The translations under genes were made by a program, and so were the position numbers. From Planctomycetota bacterium (GTDB taxonomy: Bacteria; Planctomycetota; UBA1135; GCA-002686595), in assembly GCA_028823345.1 (NCBI GenBank), contig JAPKBR010000015.1:1-64000 (forward strand): DNA of 64,000 nucleotides, given 5' to 3'. The notes beneath the pieces are model-generated. The model was not told where the DNA came from. It was given only the letters and a program-made list of their open reading frames with translations, and did no database searches. This document shows, piece after piece, positions 53,213 through 62,610 of this stretch (positions within the stretch are counted from its first letter, which is position 1; the number at the start of each line of letters is the position of its first letter).

Positions 53213-53404
53213 AGATGTCGTCTCCGTGGGTTTTCCGCCCCGAAGGGACGGTTGGGTGGTTCAGCCTAAGGGCGCGGAGCCCTCGGCGGGAAGTGGTTTG
53301 GCAAATGCCCAGGGGCTGCCGGGGTTGGAGTGGCCCGGGAGTGTCCCTGGCCTCGGGTTGCTTCCCTCTGCACGAGAGAAGTCAGCCCCGTGAAGCGTCG
53401 CTCG

Positions 53405-54319
53405 TCAGCGTCCACCTAAAAAGTCATCCGCCGCCCGGTAGGCGTCGATCACAGCACGCTCGCCGTCTTTGCCCCCGCGGCTGTTGCCATGTTCCATGCC
53501 GAGCACGCCCTTGAAGCCGCGGCCATGAATGTGCTTGAACACGTTGAGGTAATTGATCTCGCCGGTGCCCGGTTCCTTGCGCCCCGGGTTGTCCCCGGTC
53601 TGGAAGTAGCCGATCTCGTCCCAGCAACTCTCGATGTTGGGGATCAGGTTGCCCTCGGAGATGGCCTGGTGGTAGATGTCGAAGAGCACCTTGACCGAGG
53701 GCGAGTTCACCGCCTTGCACAGCATGTAGGCGTGGTCCGAGCGCTCGAGGAACATGCCCGGGTGATCGCGGAAGTTGAGCGGCTCGAGCACCATCACCAT
53801 CCCATGGGGCTCGAGCACCTCGGCGCCCCTGCGCAGCATCTCGATCGCGTTCGCGTCCTGAAAGCCCTGACGCTGGTTGGTCGCCTGGTTGCCCAGGACC
53901 ACGGTCATCCAGGTCGCGCCGCAGCGCTTAGCGGTCTCGACGGCGCCCTTCAGCTCGTCGACGAAGGACTGCACCATCTCCTTCTTGCCTGAGCTGAAGG
54001 ACACGTTCCAGGCGGTATTCCAGTTGCAGACGAACACGCCCATCTGCAATCCGAGCCGCTGCATCGCGGCGCCGAGCAGCTTCTGCTGCTCGGGGGACTT
54101 GCGCCCCATGCCGTTGTCCTCCCAGGCCGTGAAGCCCTCGGCTCGCGCGAACTCGAGCTGCGCCACCGGGTCACCGCCGGCGTGGTGCTTGAACATGCCG
54201 AAGTGGGGGGCATAGGGCAGATTGAAGGGCTCGCCTCGGGAGCTGCGGGTCATGGAGGTTGCTGGGGATGTGAGGAGGGGGCTCGCCAAGCTGGCGGCCA
54301 AGAGTTGGCGTCTTTGCAT
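53405..54319 (-). CDS. Sugar-phosphate isomerase/epimerase-type TIM-barrel protein (hydroxypyruvate-isomerase-like), Tat-type signal
   Basis: The 304-residue protein begins 'MQRRQLLAASLASPLL', with a twin-arginine followed by hydrophobic residues, a plausible Tat signal of the kind common on planctomycete sugar enzymes. The mature part is an AP-endonuclease-2-like xylose isomerase barrel: 'YAPHFGMFKHHAGGDPVAQLEFARAEGFTAWEDNGM', 'VLEPLNFRDHPGMFLERSDHAYMLCKAVNSPSVKVLFDIYHQ' (metal Glu and Asp/His) and 'IHGRGFKGVLGMEHGNSRGG'. This pattern is closest to hydroxypyruvate isomerases (Hyi family). The reaction may be keto-aldo isomerisation or 3-epimerisation of a sugar acid. ATG 54370 would add 17 residues before the RR. 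It is divergent from the ABC operon. Confidence 0.85.
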   Translation of the reverse strand: MQRRQLLAASLASPLLTSPATSMTRSSRGEPFNLPYAPHFGMFKHHAGGDPVAQLEFARAEGFTAWEDNGMGRKSPEQQKLLGAAMQRLGLQMGVFVCNWNTAWNVSFSSGKKEMVQSFVDELKGAVETAKRCGATWMTVVLGNQATNQRQGFQDANAIEMLRRGAEVLEPHGMVMVLEPLNFRDHPGMFLERSDHAYMLCKAVNSPSVKVLFDIYHQAISEGNLIPNIESCWDEIGYFQTGDNPGRKEPGTGEINYLNVFKHIHGRGFKGVLGMEHGNSRGGKDGERAVIDAYRAADDFLGGR

Positions 54320-54432
54320 GGGGCCTAGCCTAGCTCCAACCGCACGCTTTGAGTGCTCGGATTCGCTCATCGAAAGAATCGCCCGTCCTGCTCGGCAACT
54401 TCCACCCCGTGAGCGGGTACCCTGCTGCTCCT

Positions 54433-55614
54433 ATGATCGAGGTTTCAGAACTCACCAGGCGCTACGGGCGCCATACTGCCGTGGACCAGGTTTCGTTCCA
54501 CCTAGACGCGGGCGAGGTCGTGGGCCTGCTGGGCCCCAACGGCGCCGGCAAGACCACCATTATGCGGATCCTGGCTGGATTTTTGCCTGCCACTTCCGCC
54601 GCGCGCCTGGAAGTCTGTGGGCACGACGTGCTGAGAGACTCCTTGAAGGTGCGCGAGTCCATTGGCTATCTGCCGGAATCGGTCCCCCTTTATCGGGACA
54701 TGCGCGTGCAGGAGATGCTCGACTTTCACGGTCGCTTGCATCGCATGGGCCGCAGTGATCGCCAGCGGCGCAGTGCCGAGGTACTGGACCGCGTAGGAGT
54801 GTCCGATCGCTCTCGTCAATTAGTGGGGACTCTTTCCAGAGGGCTCCGCCAGCGGGTGGGCCTAGCGGTTGCGCTCTTGCCCGAGCCTCCCGTGCTGATT
54901 TTGGATGAACCCACCAGCGGTCTCGACCCATTGCAACGCCGAGAGGTGCGGAGCCTCGTGCGCGAGTTGTCCGATGAACATACGGTTTTGGTTTCCTCCC
55001 ATATTCTGGCCGAGATCGAGTCCATGTGCTCACGTGTTTTGGTCATGGCCGAGGGGCACCTGATTGCGGACGGTACCCGCGAACAACTCGAACAACAGCT
55101 CGGTGGCAGCGCGGGTGTGAGGCTTGAGGCCTATGTGGGACTAGACCCCGAAGCAGCCGTGGAATTGCTCAAGAGTTTGCCGGGAGTGACCGCTGTTGCC
55201 CTGGGCGAGCGTCTCGGGATTCATCATGGTTTCGTGATTGAAGGGGAAGGGGACTTGCGTGAAGACGTGGGGGCCCTGGCGGCACAGGAAGGATGGGCCC
55301 TGCGAGAACTGTCCTCGCAAAAACGCAGCCTAGAGGATGTGTTCGCCCAGTTGGTGTCTGGCAACGTGGCTGATATTTCTGCGTCCAAAGAAAATGCGCC
55401 CGCCGCAACGATGGAACCCACTGATAACGACGGGCTCTTGCAGTTGCAGCCTGATTCTGGATTCAATGCAAGCGCCAAAGCGCCCCCCGCGAAGAAAATG
55501 ATCTACAGCCTGAACCCTTTTGACCAGGGCACCAGCCGCGAGCTCGGAGCTCCCATGGAAATCGAAGACCCCACGGGGAACGCGGAAAGTGACGAGCCCG
55601 GAGATCCCTCATGA
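54433..55614 (+). CDS. ABC transporter ATPase (GldA-like)
   Basis: The 393-residue ATPase has Walker A 'GLLGPNGAGKTTIMRIL' (about 34-42), signature 'LSRGLRQRVGLAVALL', Walker B 'VLILDEPTSGLDP' and the H-loop in 'VLVSSHILAEI'. Residues about 230-320 carry the C-terminal domain typical of GldA/NosF/CcmA-type exporters ('LEDVFAQLVSG'). The final 70 residues form a charged, low-complexity tail not usual for the family. It is first in a four-gene operon with a permease, a GldG-like protein and a DUF4340 protein, all joined by ATGA overlaps. Related modules drive gliding in Bacteroidota; in Planctomycetota the cargo is unknown. Confidence 0.9.
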   Translation: MIEVSELTRRYGRHTAVDQVSFHLDAGEVVGLLGPNGAGKTTIMRILAGFLPATSAARLEVCGHDVLRDSLKVRESIGYLPESVPLYRDMRVQEMLDFHGRLHRMGRSDRQRRSAEVLDRVGVSDRSRQLVGTLSRGLRQRVGLAVALLPEPPVLILDEPTSGLDPLQRREVRSLVRELSDEHTVLVSSHILAEIESMCSRVLVMAEGHLIADGTREQLEQQLGGSAGVRLEAYVGLDPEAAVELLKSLPGVTAVALGERLGIHHGFVIEGEGDLREDVGALAAQEGWALRELSSQKRSLEDVFAQLVSGNVADISASKENAPAATMEPTDNDGLLQLQPDSGFNASAKAPPAKKMIYSLNPFDQGTSRELGAPMEIEDPTGNAESDEPGDPS

Positions 55615-56399
55615 GGGGCACCTTGGTGATCTACCGGCGCGAACTCGCTGGTCTTTTCTTGACGCCACTGGGGTGGCTATTGCTGGCGTTGGCGCTCTTT
55701 GCCAACGGACTTTTCCTCTACCTCGTGCTGCCCTACACCGGGGGCGATGTGGGATCGTCCCTGCGAGGGGCTTTGGGCGGAGGCACCTTGTTCTGGGCAC
55801 TGATGGTGTTTCTACCCCCGTTGCTCGCCATGCGCATGATGGCCGAAGAGTCGCGATCGGGCACCCTTGAATATCTTTTGACTGCACCGGTCAGCGATAG
55901 TGCAGTGGTGGTCGGCAAGTTCCTTGCAGCCACCACGTTCCTCGCATTGATTTGGTCGGTGGTGCCGCTCTACGGTTTGCTTTTTCAACTCCAGGGAAGC
56001 CCACCGGATTGGGGCGCAGTTTTCGCCACCTGGCTGGGGGCCGTGCTCACATCGGGGCTCTTTGTATCCCTGGGATTGCTAGCGGCGACCTCCACCAACA
56101 CACCCCTCTTGGCGGCGTTTCTGGCCTTTGCCGCCTGTCTCGGTTGGATTCTGGTGCCAAGCTTCGGCGGACAACTGTTGAATTCCCTCGATGCCTTCGT
56201 GGGCACGGGTGACTTGGGAGGCCTGCTGGTGCAGACCTTGCGTTCCAGCCTGCAAGCCATGGATGTGCTGAGGCACTTTCACTTTTCCTGGCGCATGGGT
56301 GTGATCGACACGGCCGAGGTGGTTTTCTTCTGCTCCTGGCCTTGCCTCTTTTTATTCGCCACCGTGCGGATGCTTGAGGGCCGGAGGTGGCGAGTATGA
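55611..56399 (+). CDS. ABC transporter permease (GldF-like)
   Basis: The 262-residue permease has six hydrophobic segments. It starts 'MRGTLVIYRRELAGLFLTPLGWLLLALALF' and has the ABC-2 signature 'RMMAEESRSGTLEYLLTAPVSDSAVVVGKFLAATTFLALIW'. It should pair with the ATPase just upstream; ATGA overlaps couple it to both neighbours. The order ATPase-permease-GldG-like-DUF4340 is a conserved planctomycete module. Confidence 0.9.
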   Translation: MRGTLVIYRRELAGLFLTPLGWLLLALALFANGLFLYLVLPYTGGDVGSSLRGALGGGTLFWALMVFLPPLLAMRMMAEESRSGTLEYLLTAPVSDSAVVVGKFLAATTFLALIWSVVPLYGLLFQLQGSPPDWGAVFATWLGAVLTSGLFVSLGLLAATSTNTPLLAAFLAFAACLGWILVPSFGGQLLNSLDAFVGTGDLGGLLVQTLRSSLQAMDVLRHFHFSWRMGVIDTAEVVFFCSWPCLFLFATVRMLEGRRWRV

Positions 56400-58093
56400 G
56401 TCGTTCCAAAAGTGTCGGTAAGATTTCCCGAGCTGGGATTTGGTTCCAGGTGGTTTTGGCGGGAGCCCTCGCCCTTTCCGCCGTATTGGCCATCAACTGG
56501 CTGGCCGCTCGACCGGGGGTTCGTCAGCGCTTTGACCTGACTGCTACTGGCAGCGCTTCGGTGGATGCGTCCACCCGGGGCGTGTTGGTGGCTTTGCCAG
56601 GTGAGGTACACATCGACGTGTTCTTCCGACCCGAGCCGGCGCCCTTTGAGCGCGTGGCCCAAGATGTGCAGACACGGACCTCGGAGTTGCTTGAGGTGAT
56701 GAAACTAGAGGCGGGGGATCAGCTCAAGATCACGCGTCACAACATGTTGGACGCGGTGGGTATTGAAAGGCGCAAGCTTGAGTTACGCATTCGCGGACTC
56801 GAAAACTGCCTGATTGTTTCCCATCTGGCCCCAGCGGAAGCGGATCGGGACCCCAACCTTCCGGAGGGCGTACCCATACGCGAAGTGGTGCCTCTCTTTG
56901 GGCGCCATGCCCTTGCGGCCTTGGATCCGGGCAACCCGGATAAAAATGCATATCGCGCCCCGGCGATCATGAGTTTTGACGGGGAAAAGGCGATCCTTGC
57001 GGCGATGCTCAAGGTTACCCAGGGGCGTGCGCCCCTCATCTGCTTTAGCCGTGGCCATGGGGAGGGGGACGCCTTTGAGTTGAACGGGGATCCCGCAGGT
57101 TTTGGCCGCCTCGAGTCGATTTTGACCGCTGACGGTTTCCGGACCGAGCGTTGGTCGGGCACGGAGAATGGCGACTTGCCAGAAGACTGCAGTGTCCTCG
57201 CGATACTGGAGCCCCGAACCCCTTTTAGCGACCTCGAAACTCGCTCCATCGAGAAATTCATGGCAGGCGGAGGGCGTTTGGTGCTGGCTGCGCCCACGGA
57301 CCCAGGCCTCCTCGTGGCTTCGGGACTGGACCTGTTCTACGAGTCCTTTGGTGTAGAAATCACCCCGGGTATCGTGTGCGAACCCAAGCGGGATGCGGCG
57401 ACCACCGCGCCTGTGGTGGGTGGCCCTCAGGTGGCATATGTTCAGGCTTTACCCGATGACATGGGCGCTCACCCAATCACCGGACCCTACAAGGACGCTG
57501 CCCAGCCCTTGCGGGTGCCAGCAGCTCACGGATTGCGCGTGGCGCGTCAGCCCCGCTTGGGCCTTGCCCAGGCGGTGGTCCGTTCTCCACGTCGTGCCCC
57601 GGGATCCTGGGTGGATGAGCCACCGTTCAACTGGATCCCTGATGATCACGAGAACCAGAAAGCGCAGGATCTGGTGATTGCTTGGAGTCGCGGTTTTGCA
57701 GCGGAGGCTGGCGCCGAAGTGACTGAGGCCACACGGGCTGATGGTGTCGTACGCGAAAACCGGATTGTGTTCTTGGGGAGTGGTGCCATGTTGCAGGACA
57801 GCATTTTGGGCGACCCTCGCATGGGACCATTCAACGAGCCCTTTGCCCGCAACCTGTTCAACTGGGCGACGGACCGTGAGTATCGTGTGTCGATCTCTTC
57901 CAAGGACCCCGCCATACAGCGCGCTCCGGCGGAAACGGTAACCCGGGTGGTTCAGGTGGCCCTTTGGTACCTGCCCCTGAGTTGCGTCTTGATGGGCGTG
58001 CTGGTGAGCTTTTTGCGCCGCCGTGGCGGGCCTGAGCGGGCACCGTCGGGTCAGTTGGGCAGCGGACAGGACAGTCAGGGATCCGAGGCATGA
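56396..58093 (+). CDS. GldG-like ABC transporter auxiliary protein
   Basis: The 565-residue protein is anchored by an N-terminal helix ('GIWFQVVLAGALALSAVLAINWLAA') and a C-terminal one ('VALWYLPLSCVLMGVLVSFLRRRGG'). The large outer part between them begins 'RPGVRQRFDLTATGSASVDASTRGVLVALPGEVHIDVFF', the GldG/IFT52-like pattern. Later segments fit the same family: 'PLICFSRGHGEGDAFELNGDP', 'DCSVLAILEPRTPFSDLETRSIEKFMAGGGRLVLAAP' and 'RIVFLGSGAMLQDSILG'. No catalytic motif is known; it probably binds or guides the transported material. The ATG overlaps the permease stop. Confidence 0.85.
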   Translation: MSRSKSVGKISRAGIWFQVVLAGALALSAVLAINWLAARPGVRQRFDLTATGSASVDASTRGVLVALPGEVHIDVFFRPEPAPFERVAQDVQTRTSELLEVMKLEAGDQLKITRHNMLDAVGIERRKLELRIRGLENCLIVSHLAPAEADRDPNLPEGVPIREVVPLFGRHALAALDPGNPDKNAYRAPAIMSFDGEKAILAAMLKVTQGRAPLICFSRGHGEGDAFELNGDPAGFGRLESILTADGFRTERWSGTENGDLPEDCSVLAILEPRTPFSDLETRSIEKFMAGGGRLVLAAPTDPGLLVASGLDLFYESFGVEITPGIVCEPKRDAATTAPVVGGPQVAYVQALPDDMGAHPITGPYKDAAQPLRVPAAHGLRVARQPRLGLAQAVVRSPRRAPGSWVDEPPFNWIPDDHENQKAQDLVIAWSRGFAAEAGAEVTEATRADGVVRENRIVFLGSGAMLQDSILGDPRMGPFNEPFARNLFNWATDREYRVSISSKDPAIQRAPAETVTRVVQVALWYLPLSCVLMGVLVSFLRRRGGPERAPSGQLGSGQDSQGSEA

Positions 58094-59883
58094 GTCGCGG
58101 ATCACTCCTTTTCTTGGCTCTCCTGGTGGGGACGCTTTCTTTCTTCATCTTGCAACAGAAAGAGGTCGAAGACGAGACTCGTTTCCACACAGAAGAGCGT
58201 CTGCTGGGGGACTTGGATCCCGGCCGGATCGTCAAGGTCTTTGTGGACCACACGGACCGTGAGGAGTACTTGGGTTTTGAGCTGGGCCCCCAGGGTTGGA
58301 TGCTCTCCGATCCCTTGCCGTATCCGGTGGACAGGGCCCTCCTTGGGGCGCTGCTGAAAAGCCTCGTGCAAAACGCGCGCTTTGTGGCTACGGCCGAGGA
58401 AGCCGACTTGGACGGGAGCTTCGAGCCTCCCCGCGCGACCCTGCGTATTACCACCCGGGATGAGGCTGGCGAGGAGCGTGAACTCGAGCTGGTGCTGGGC
58501 GCCCTCGATGTGGACGGCATGAGCCAGTACGTGCGTACCCGGGGCGGGACCTATCGGATTCTGCGGACCCTAGACACGATGCTGCAGCGTAGCGTGAGGG
58601 ATTTCCGTTCCAAGCAACTCTTGGGCCTCAATCCTGAGACCATCGTTCGGGTGGGACGCACGTGGAAGGGTCTAGATAAGATGAACCCGGATTTTTCCTT
58701 CATCGCAGAGCGCAAGGGAGGCGGTTGGCAGCTCATTTCTCCCGAGCGGGTTCGGATGGATCCCTTCGGGATGCTGCTTTGGCTCAAGGGCCTCAGTGGG
58801 GTAGATATCCAGGGCTTTGCCTATGATCCGCCCACGGACAAGGATGTGGCGGACTTCGAAGCTCCCCTAGAACGCTGGGATTTGGATCACCCGGAAATGA
58901 TTTTTGAGTGGGAAAGCAGTGCAGGGGCGAAAGAAACCTTGCTGATGTCCGGAGGCTACGAGTCGGGCTACTGGTCAGTGACACGCCCTGCTGGGCAGAG
59001 GGTTGTGGGCGTGGGGGGCAAATCCGCCGACGCCTTGATTCAGCACTGGACGGACTTCACCGACCGCACCCTGATTCACGCCTTCCGCGCGGATGTGGAT
59101 GCGATCCGTTTGTTGCAGGGTCCCAACACCGTGCGCTTGCATCGGATCAAGGGAGAGACCTTTGGCTTGGAGTTGATTAACTCCGAAGGCCAGACCGAAA
59201 ATCTGGGCCTGGCGAATCCTGTGTTGGTGGACCGAGTCTTCGGCTCTCTGGAAAATGGAATCATCGATGGCTGGGAGCGTGAGCTTGTGGCCGCAGATGA
59301 GTTTCCACCGGCAGCCGAGCGCTGGGGTTATGCCCTTGAGCTGGGAGGGATCCATGGGGATGACGTGCAGGTCGCCTGGGTCGGACGTGAATTGTTTGTG
59401 GATGGTGCGGACTTGATGCGCACCTATTTCCGCCCCGGAGAAACCCTGGTGGGGCGTGTGGAAGCATCCCTGCTTGAAGTGCTTTCCATGCCCGCTGCGG
59501 ATTTCCGCAGCTTGGATCTTTGGTCCCTCGATGAAGTGCGTCTGGTGCAGCTCGATGTGCGCTGGGGAGACTTGACCCGAACCTACGAGCGAAAGATCCA
59601 GGGGACGTGGAGGCGCAAGGGCCAAGAGCGCTCCGCCACGGAGTTGCTCGATGTGCTGGACATGCTGTTTTTCCTCTCCGCGGAAAGCTATCTGGATGGA
59701 ACGGCGGGACCCTTGGATCAAAACGTGGAAGTGGTCCTCACGGGGCAGCGGGGCCAGACCCACAGCTTTGTGCTCGGGCTCGATTCTGCAGGTCAGCCGG
59801 TGCTGGAGACTGGGGAGGGCATCCGTGCGATCCCCGCCAAGGACAGCCTCCACAGGGCTCTCATAGCCCTTTTTAGGGACTAG
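58090..59883 (+). CDS. DUF4340-domain protein
   Basis: The 597-residue protein has one N-terminal helix ('SLLFLALLVGTLSFFILQQ') and a long outer part with DUF4340 repeats. The first unit starts near 'DLDPGRIVKVFVDHTDREEYLGFELGPQGWMLSDPLPYPVDRALLGALLKSL', with 'YRILRTLDTMLQRSVRDFRSKQLLGLNPETIVRV' following. A second related unit lies near 'VNLGV/LVDR..DRTL' (about 300-380). The family accompanies GldG-like proteins in Planctomycetota and other phyla and has no known activity. It overlaps the previous gene by ATGA and ends the operon. Confidence 0.85.
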   Translation: MSRGSLLFLALLVGTLSFFILQQKEVEDETRFHTEERLLGDLDPGRIVKVFVDHTDREEYLGFELGPQGWMLSDPLPYPVDRALLGALLKSLVQNARFVATAEEADLDGSFEPPRATLRITTRDEAGEERELELVLGALDVDGMSQYVRTRGGTYRILRTLDTMLQRSVRDFRSKQLLGLNPETIVRVGRTWKGLDKMNPDFSFIAERKGGGWQLISPERVRMDPFGMLLWLKGLSGVDIQGFAYDPPTDKDVADFEAPLERWDLDHPEMIFEWESSAGAKETLLMSGGYESGYWSVTRPAGQRVVGVGGKSADALIQHWTDFTDRTLIHAFRADVDAIRLLQGPNTVRLHRIKGETFGLELINSEGQTENLGLANPVLVDRVFGSLENGIIDGWERELVAADEFPPAAERWGYALELGGIHGDDVQVAWVGRELFVDGADLMRTYFRPGETLVGRVEASLLEVLSMPAADFRSLDLWSLDEVRLVQLDVRWGDLTRTYERKIQGTWRRKGQERSATELLDVLDMLFFLSAESYLDGTAGPLDQNVEVVLTGQRGQTHSFVLGLDSAGQPVLETGEGIRAIPAKDSLHRALIALFRD

Positions 59884-60002
59884 GGCACCTATTGGACGGT
59901 GCGCGGCTCGAGGGCTTGCAATCCAGCCGTCATTGGCGATAGGCTGGGGGACCCTAACAGGAGCCGAACGGCCTTTGCCGTGGTTTTCGCAGGTGGGGAG
60001 CC

Positions 60003-62603
60003 ATGAGGGCTCCTCCGGGCAAAGCAGGGAGCACCCACATGATTGCAGGAAATGGGCCCGAGGCGTCCTTGAAAGCCGCCCTCGGCAAAACCAAAAGAGG
60101 GACGAAGCCGGTGGAGCGCATCGTCGCCGAACTGAAGCGGGAAGCCCGTTGGCGCGAGCGCATCGTTCATTGGCACGAGACTCCCGAACGCCACGGCCGC
60201 CAAAAGAACTTTCCAGCCAGGATGGCGCCTGAGTTGATTGAGGTGCTCCGTCAGCGGGGGGTGGAATCCCTGCGCGCCCACCAGGCCACAGCCATCGAGG
60301 CGGCCCTCGAAGGACAAGATGTGTTGGTGGCCACGCCCACTGCCAGCGGCAAGACGGTTTGTTACACCGTGCCAGTCTTGCAGCGCTTGCTCGAAACCAA
60401 TGGTCAAGCGCGGGCGCTCTTTCTATATCCCACCAAGGCTCTGGCCCAGGATCAAACCGTCGGCTTGACCGCCATGATCGAAGGGTTGGGCCGCCAACAG
60501 GGGGATCAGGCTTTTCACGCCTTCACTTACGACGGGGACACGCCCCCGAGCGTTCGGCGCACCTTGCGCGACCGGGGCCACATGGTCTTGACCAACCCCT
60601 GGATGTTGCACCAAGGGATCCTGCCGAATCACTCCAAGTGGGCGGAGTTGTTCAAGGGGCTTGAGTACATCATCGTAGACGAGGTGCATTCCCTTTCCGG
60701 GGTCTTTGGGTCCAGCGTGGCCAACGTGCTGCGGCGACTCGTGCGCATCGCTGCGCACTATGGGGCCCATCCGCGATTCCTGGCCAGTTCTGCCACCGTG
60801 CGCGAGCCCGCGGCCCATGCGGAGCGGCTCTTTGGGCGAAAGGTAACGGTTGTGGATGAGGACGCGTCTCCTGCGGGCAAGCGTTACTTTGCGGTCTACA
60901 ACCCGCCGCTCCTGAATCCCGTGGCGGGGCTACGGGCCAGTGCTCTCGAAGAGGCACGTAAGGTGGCGAAGGTGGTTTGTGGTTCCGACCACCAGACAAT
61001 TTTCTTTTGCGGCCGAAGAACTGCCGTGGAGGTTCTGACCCGTTACCTGAAGGAAGGGGCCAAGGACATGGGGCTCAAGCCCAGCGAAATCCGGGGCTAT
61101 CGAGGTGGCTACTTACCCAATATGCGCCGGGAGATCGAAGCGGGGCTCAAGGACGGTTCGGTCAAGGTCGTGATCTCTACCAATGCACTTGAGTTGGGCA
61201 TTGATATCGGCGCTTTGGACGTGGCGGTGCTCGTGGGTTATCCCGGCAGCCAAGCGTCGTTCTGGCAACGAGCGGGGCGCGTGGGACGCCGGGGTGGCCC
61301 GAGCCTCGTTCTGCAATTGGCTCGCTCTGAGCCGACCGATCAGTATCTAGCAGCCCATCCGGAGTACCTTTTCGCCGCCCCCCGGGAGCGTCTTGGCTTG
61401 GACCCGGACAATTTGGTTTTGCTCTCTGAACAGTTGAAGTGCGCGGCTTTTGAGCTGCCGTTCCAACGGGCCGAAGACGGCACCTTGGCGGGAGACCCGG
61501 CTTTTGGTCAGGTGCCCGACGCGGCTGAGGTGTTGTCCTATTTGGCGGAGGAGTCGGGGTTCCTGATGGAGCGCGAGCGCACCTTCTTTTGGATGGCGGA
61601 CGCCTATCCGGCCCAGGATGTTTCCCTGGCGGGTGGGGACCTGGACAATGTGTTGATTCTCGAACAGGGTAGCGAGCGTGCCCTGGGTGAGACGGATCGG
61701 GAGTCGTCCCTGGTGACTTGTCATGAGGGAGCGATCTACCAGGTGCAGGGTGTGACGTGGCGCATCGAAGCGTTCGATCACAAGAACCGTCGGGCCTATG
61801 CAAAACAGGTGGAATCGGATTACTACACCGAGGCCCAGACCGACACGGATGTGCGCGTCCTTCGACTTGAAGAGTGCTCGCGCCGGGACCGGGCTGATTA
61901 TCCGGTGGCCCAGCCCATGCCCCTACCGGAAGGCGCGGATGCCTTCGACCAAGTGGGTGAGGACACGAGCGTTTGGCGCGGAGAAGTGCATGTGACAACG
62001 GTAGCGACGCTGTACAAGAAGATCCGTTTCTACACCAAGGAGAACGTAGGGGCCGGTGAGATTCACCTGCCGCCTGAGGAATTGGACACGGAGGCTTTTA
62101 TGCTGACCCTCTCCTCCGAAACCGCCGCCGAGCTAGGAGCCAGCAGCGCCGATGGGGGCACCGCCTGGCATGCCCTGGGGGAATTGATGCGCAGCACAGC
62201 ACCCTTGTTCGTTCGTTGCCAGCCCAGTGATCTAGGCCTCAGCACCCAGGTGCGCTCGACCCACTTTGGGCGGCCGACCTTGGTGCTGTATGACCGGGTA
62301 CAAGGGGGCGTGGGGTTGAGCGACTTACTCTTGGCTGCTCAGCGTGAGTTGCTCGCGGCTTGTTTGGATGTGGTGCGGCGTTGCGCCTGCGAACGGGGCT
62401 GCCCTGCTTGCGTGGGCCCCGTGGAAGAGGTGGGAGCAGAAGGCAAGGCGGGTGTCTTGCGTCTGCTGGAGCACTTGTCCCAGGGGCCGGCCCTTGAGCC
62501 TTGCGAGCCCGCGGAACTCAACGCTCCAGAGGATGAGGTCATCAGTGCCAAGGACCTGGGCCCCGAAGGGCACGTGACCCGCGGGGCTCTGCTGCCTGAG
62601 TGA
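60003..62603 (+). CDS. mrfA: DEAD/DEAH-box helicase with DUF1998 domain (MrfA-like)
   Basis: The 866-residue helicase has Walker A 'VATPTASGKTVCY' (about 110-118), motif II 'VDEVH' (about 226-229), motif III 'LASSATVREP', motif V 'VISTNALELGIDIGALDVAVLVGYPG' and motif VI 'FWQRAGRVGRRG'. The C-terminal DUF1998/zinc region ends with four cysteines in 'CACERGCPACVG' (about 794-803). This layout is that of Bacillus YprA/MrfA, a 3'-5' helicase that repairs mitomycin-type DNA damage independently of UvrABC. The next gene is a YprB/MrfB-like nuclease, which strengthens the call. ATG 60003 follows AGGTGGGGAG. Confidence 0.9.
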   Translation: MRAPPGKAGSTHMIAGNGPEASLKAALGKTKRGTKPVERIVAELKREARWRERIVHWHETPERHGRQKNFPARMAPELIEVLRQRGVESLRAHQATAIEAALEGQDVLVATPTASGKTVCYTVPVLQRLLETNGQARALFLYPTKALAQDQTVGLTAMIEGLGRQQGDQAFHAFTYDGDTPPSVRRTLRDRGHMVLTNPWMLHQGILPNHSKWAELFKGLEYIIVDEVHSLSGVFGSSVANVLRRLVRIAAHYGAHPRFLASSATVREPAAHAERLFGRKVTVVDEDASPAGKRYFAVYNPPLLNPVAGLRASALEEARKVAKVVCGSDHQTIFFCGRRTAVEVLTRYLKEGAKDMGLKPSEIRGYRGGYLPNMRREIEAGLKDGSVKVVISTNALELGIDIGALDVAVLVGYPGSQASFWQRAGRVGRRGGPSLVLQLARSEPTDQYLAAHPEYLFAAPRERLGLDPDNLVLLSEQLKCAAFELPFQRAEDGTLAGDPAFGQVPDAAEVLSYLAEESGFLMERERTFFWMADAYPAQDVSLAGGDLDNVLILEQGSERALGETDRESSLVTCHEGAIYQVQGVTWRIEAFDHKNRRAYAKQVESDYYTEAQTDTDVRVLRLEECSRRDRADYPVAQPMPLPEGADAFDQVGEDTSVWRGEVHVTTVATLYKKIRFYTKENVGAGEIHLPPEELDTEAFMLTLSSETAAELGASSADGGTAWHALGELMRSTAPLFVRCQPSDLGLSTQVRSTHFGRPTLVLYDRVQGGVGLSDLLLAAQRELLAACLDVVRRCACERGCPACVGPVEEVGAEGKAGVLRLLEHLSQGPALEPCEPAELNAPEDEVISAKDLGPEGHVTRGALLPE

Positions 62604-62610
62604 GTGAAGA

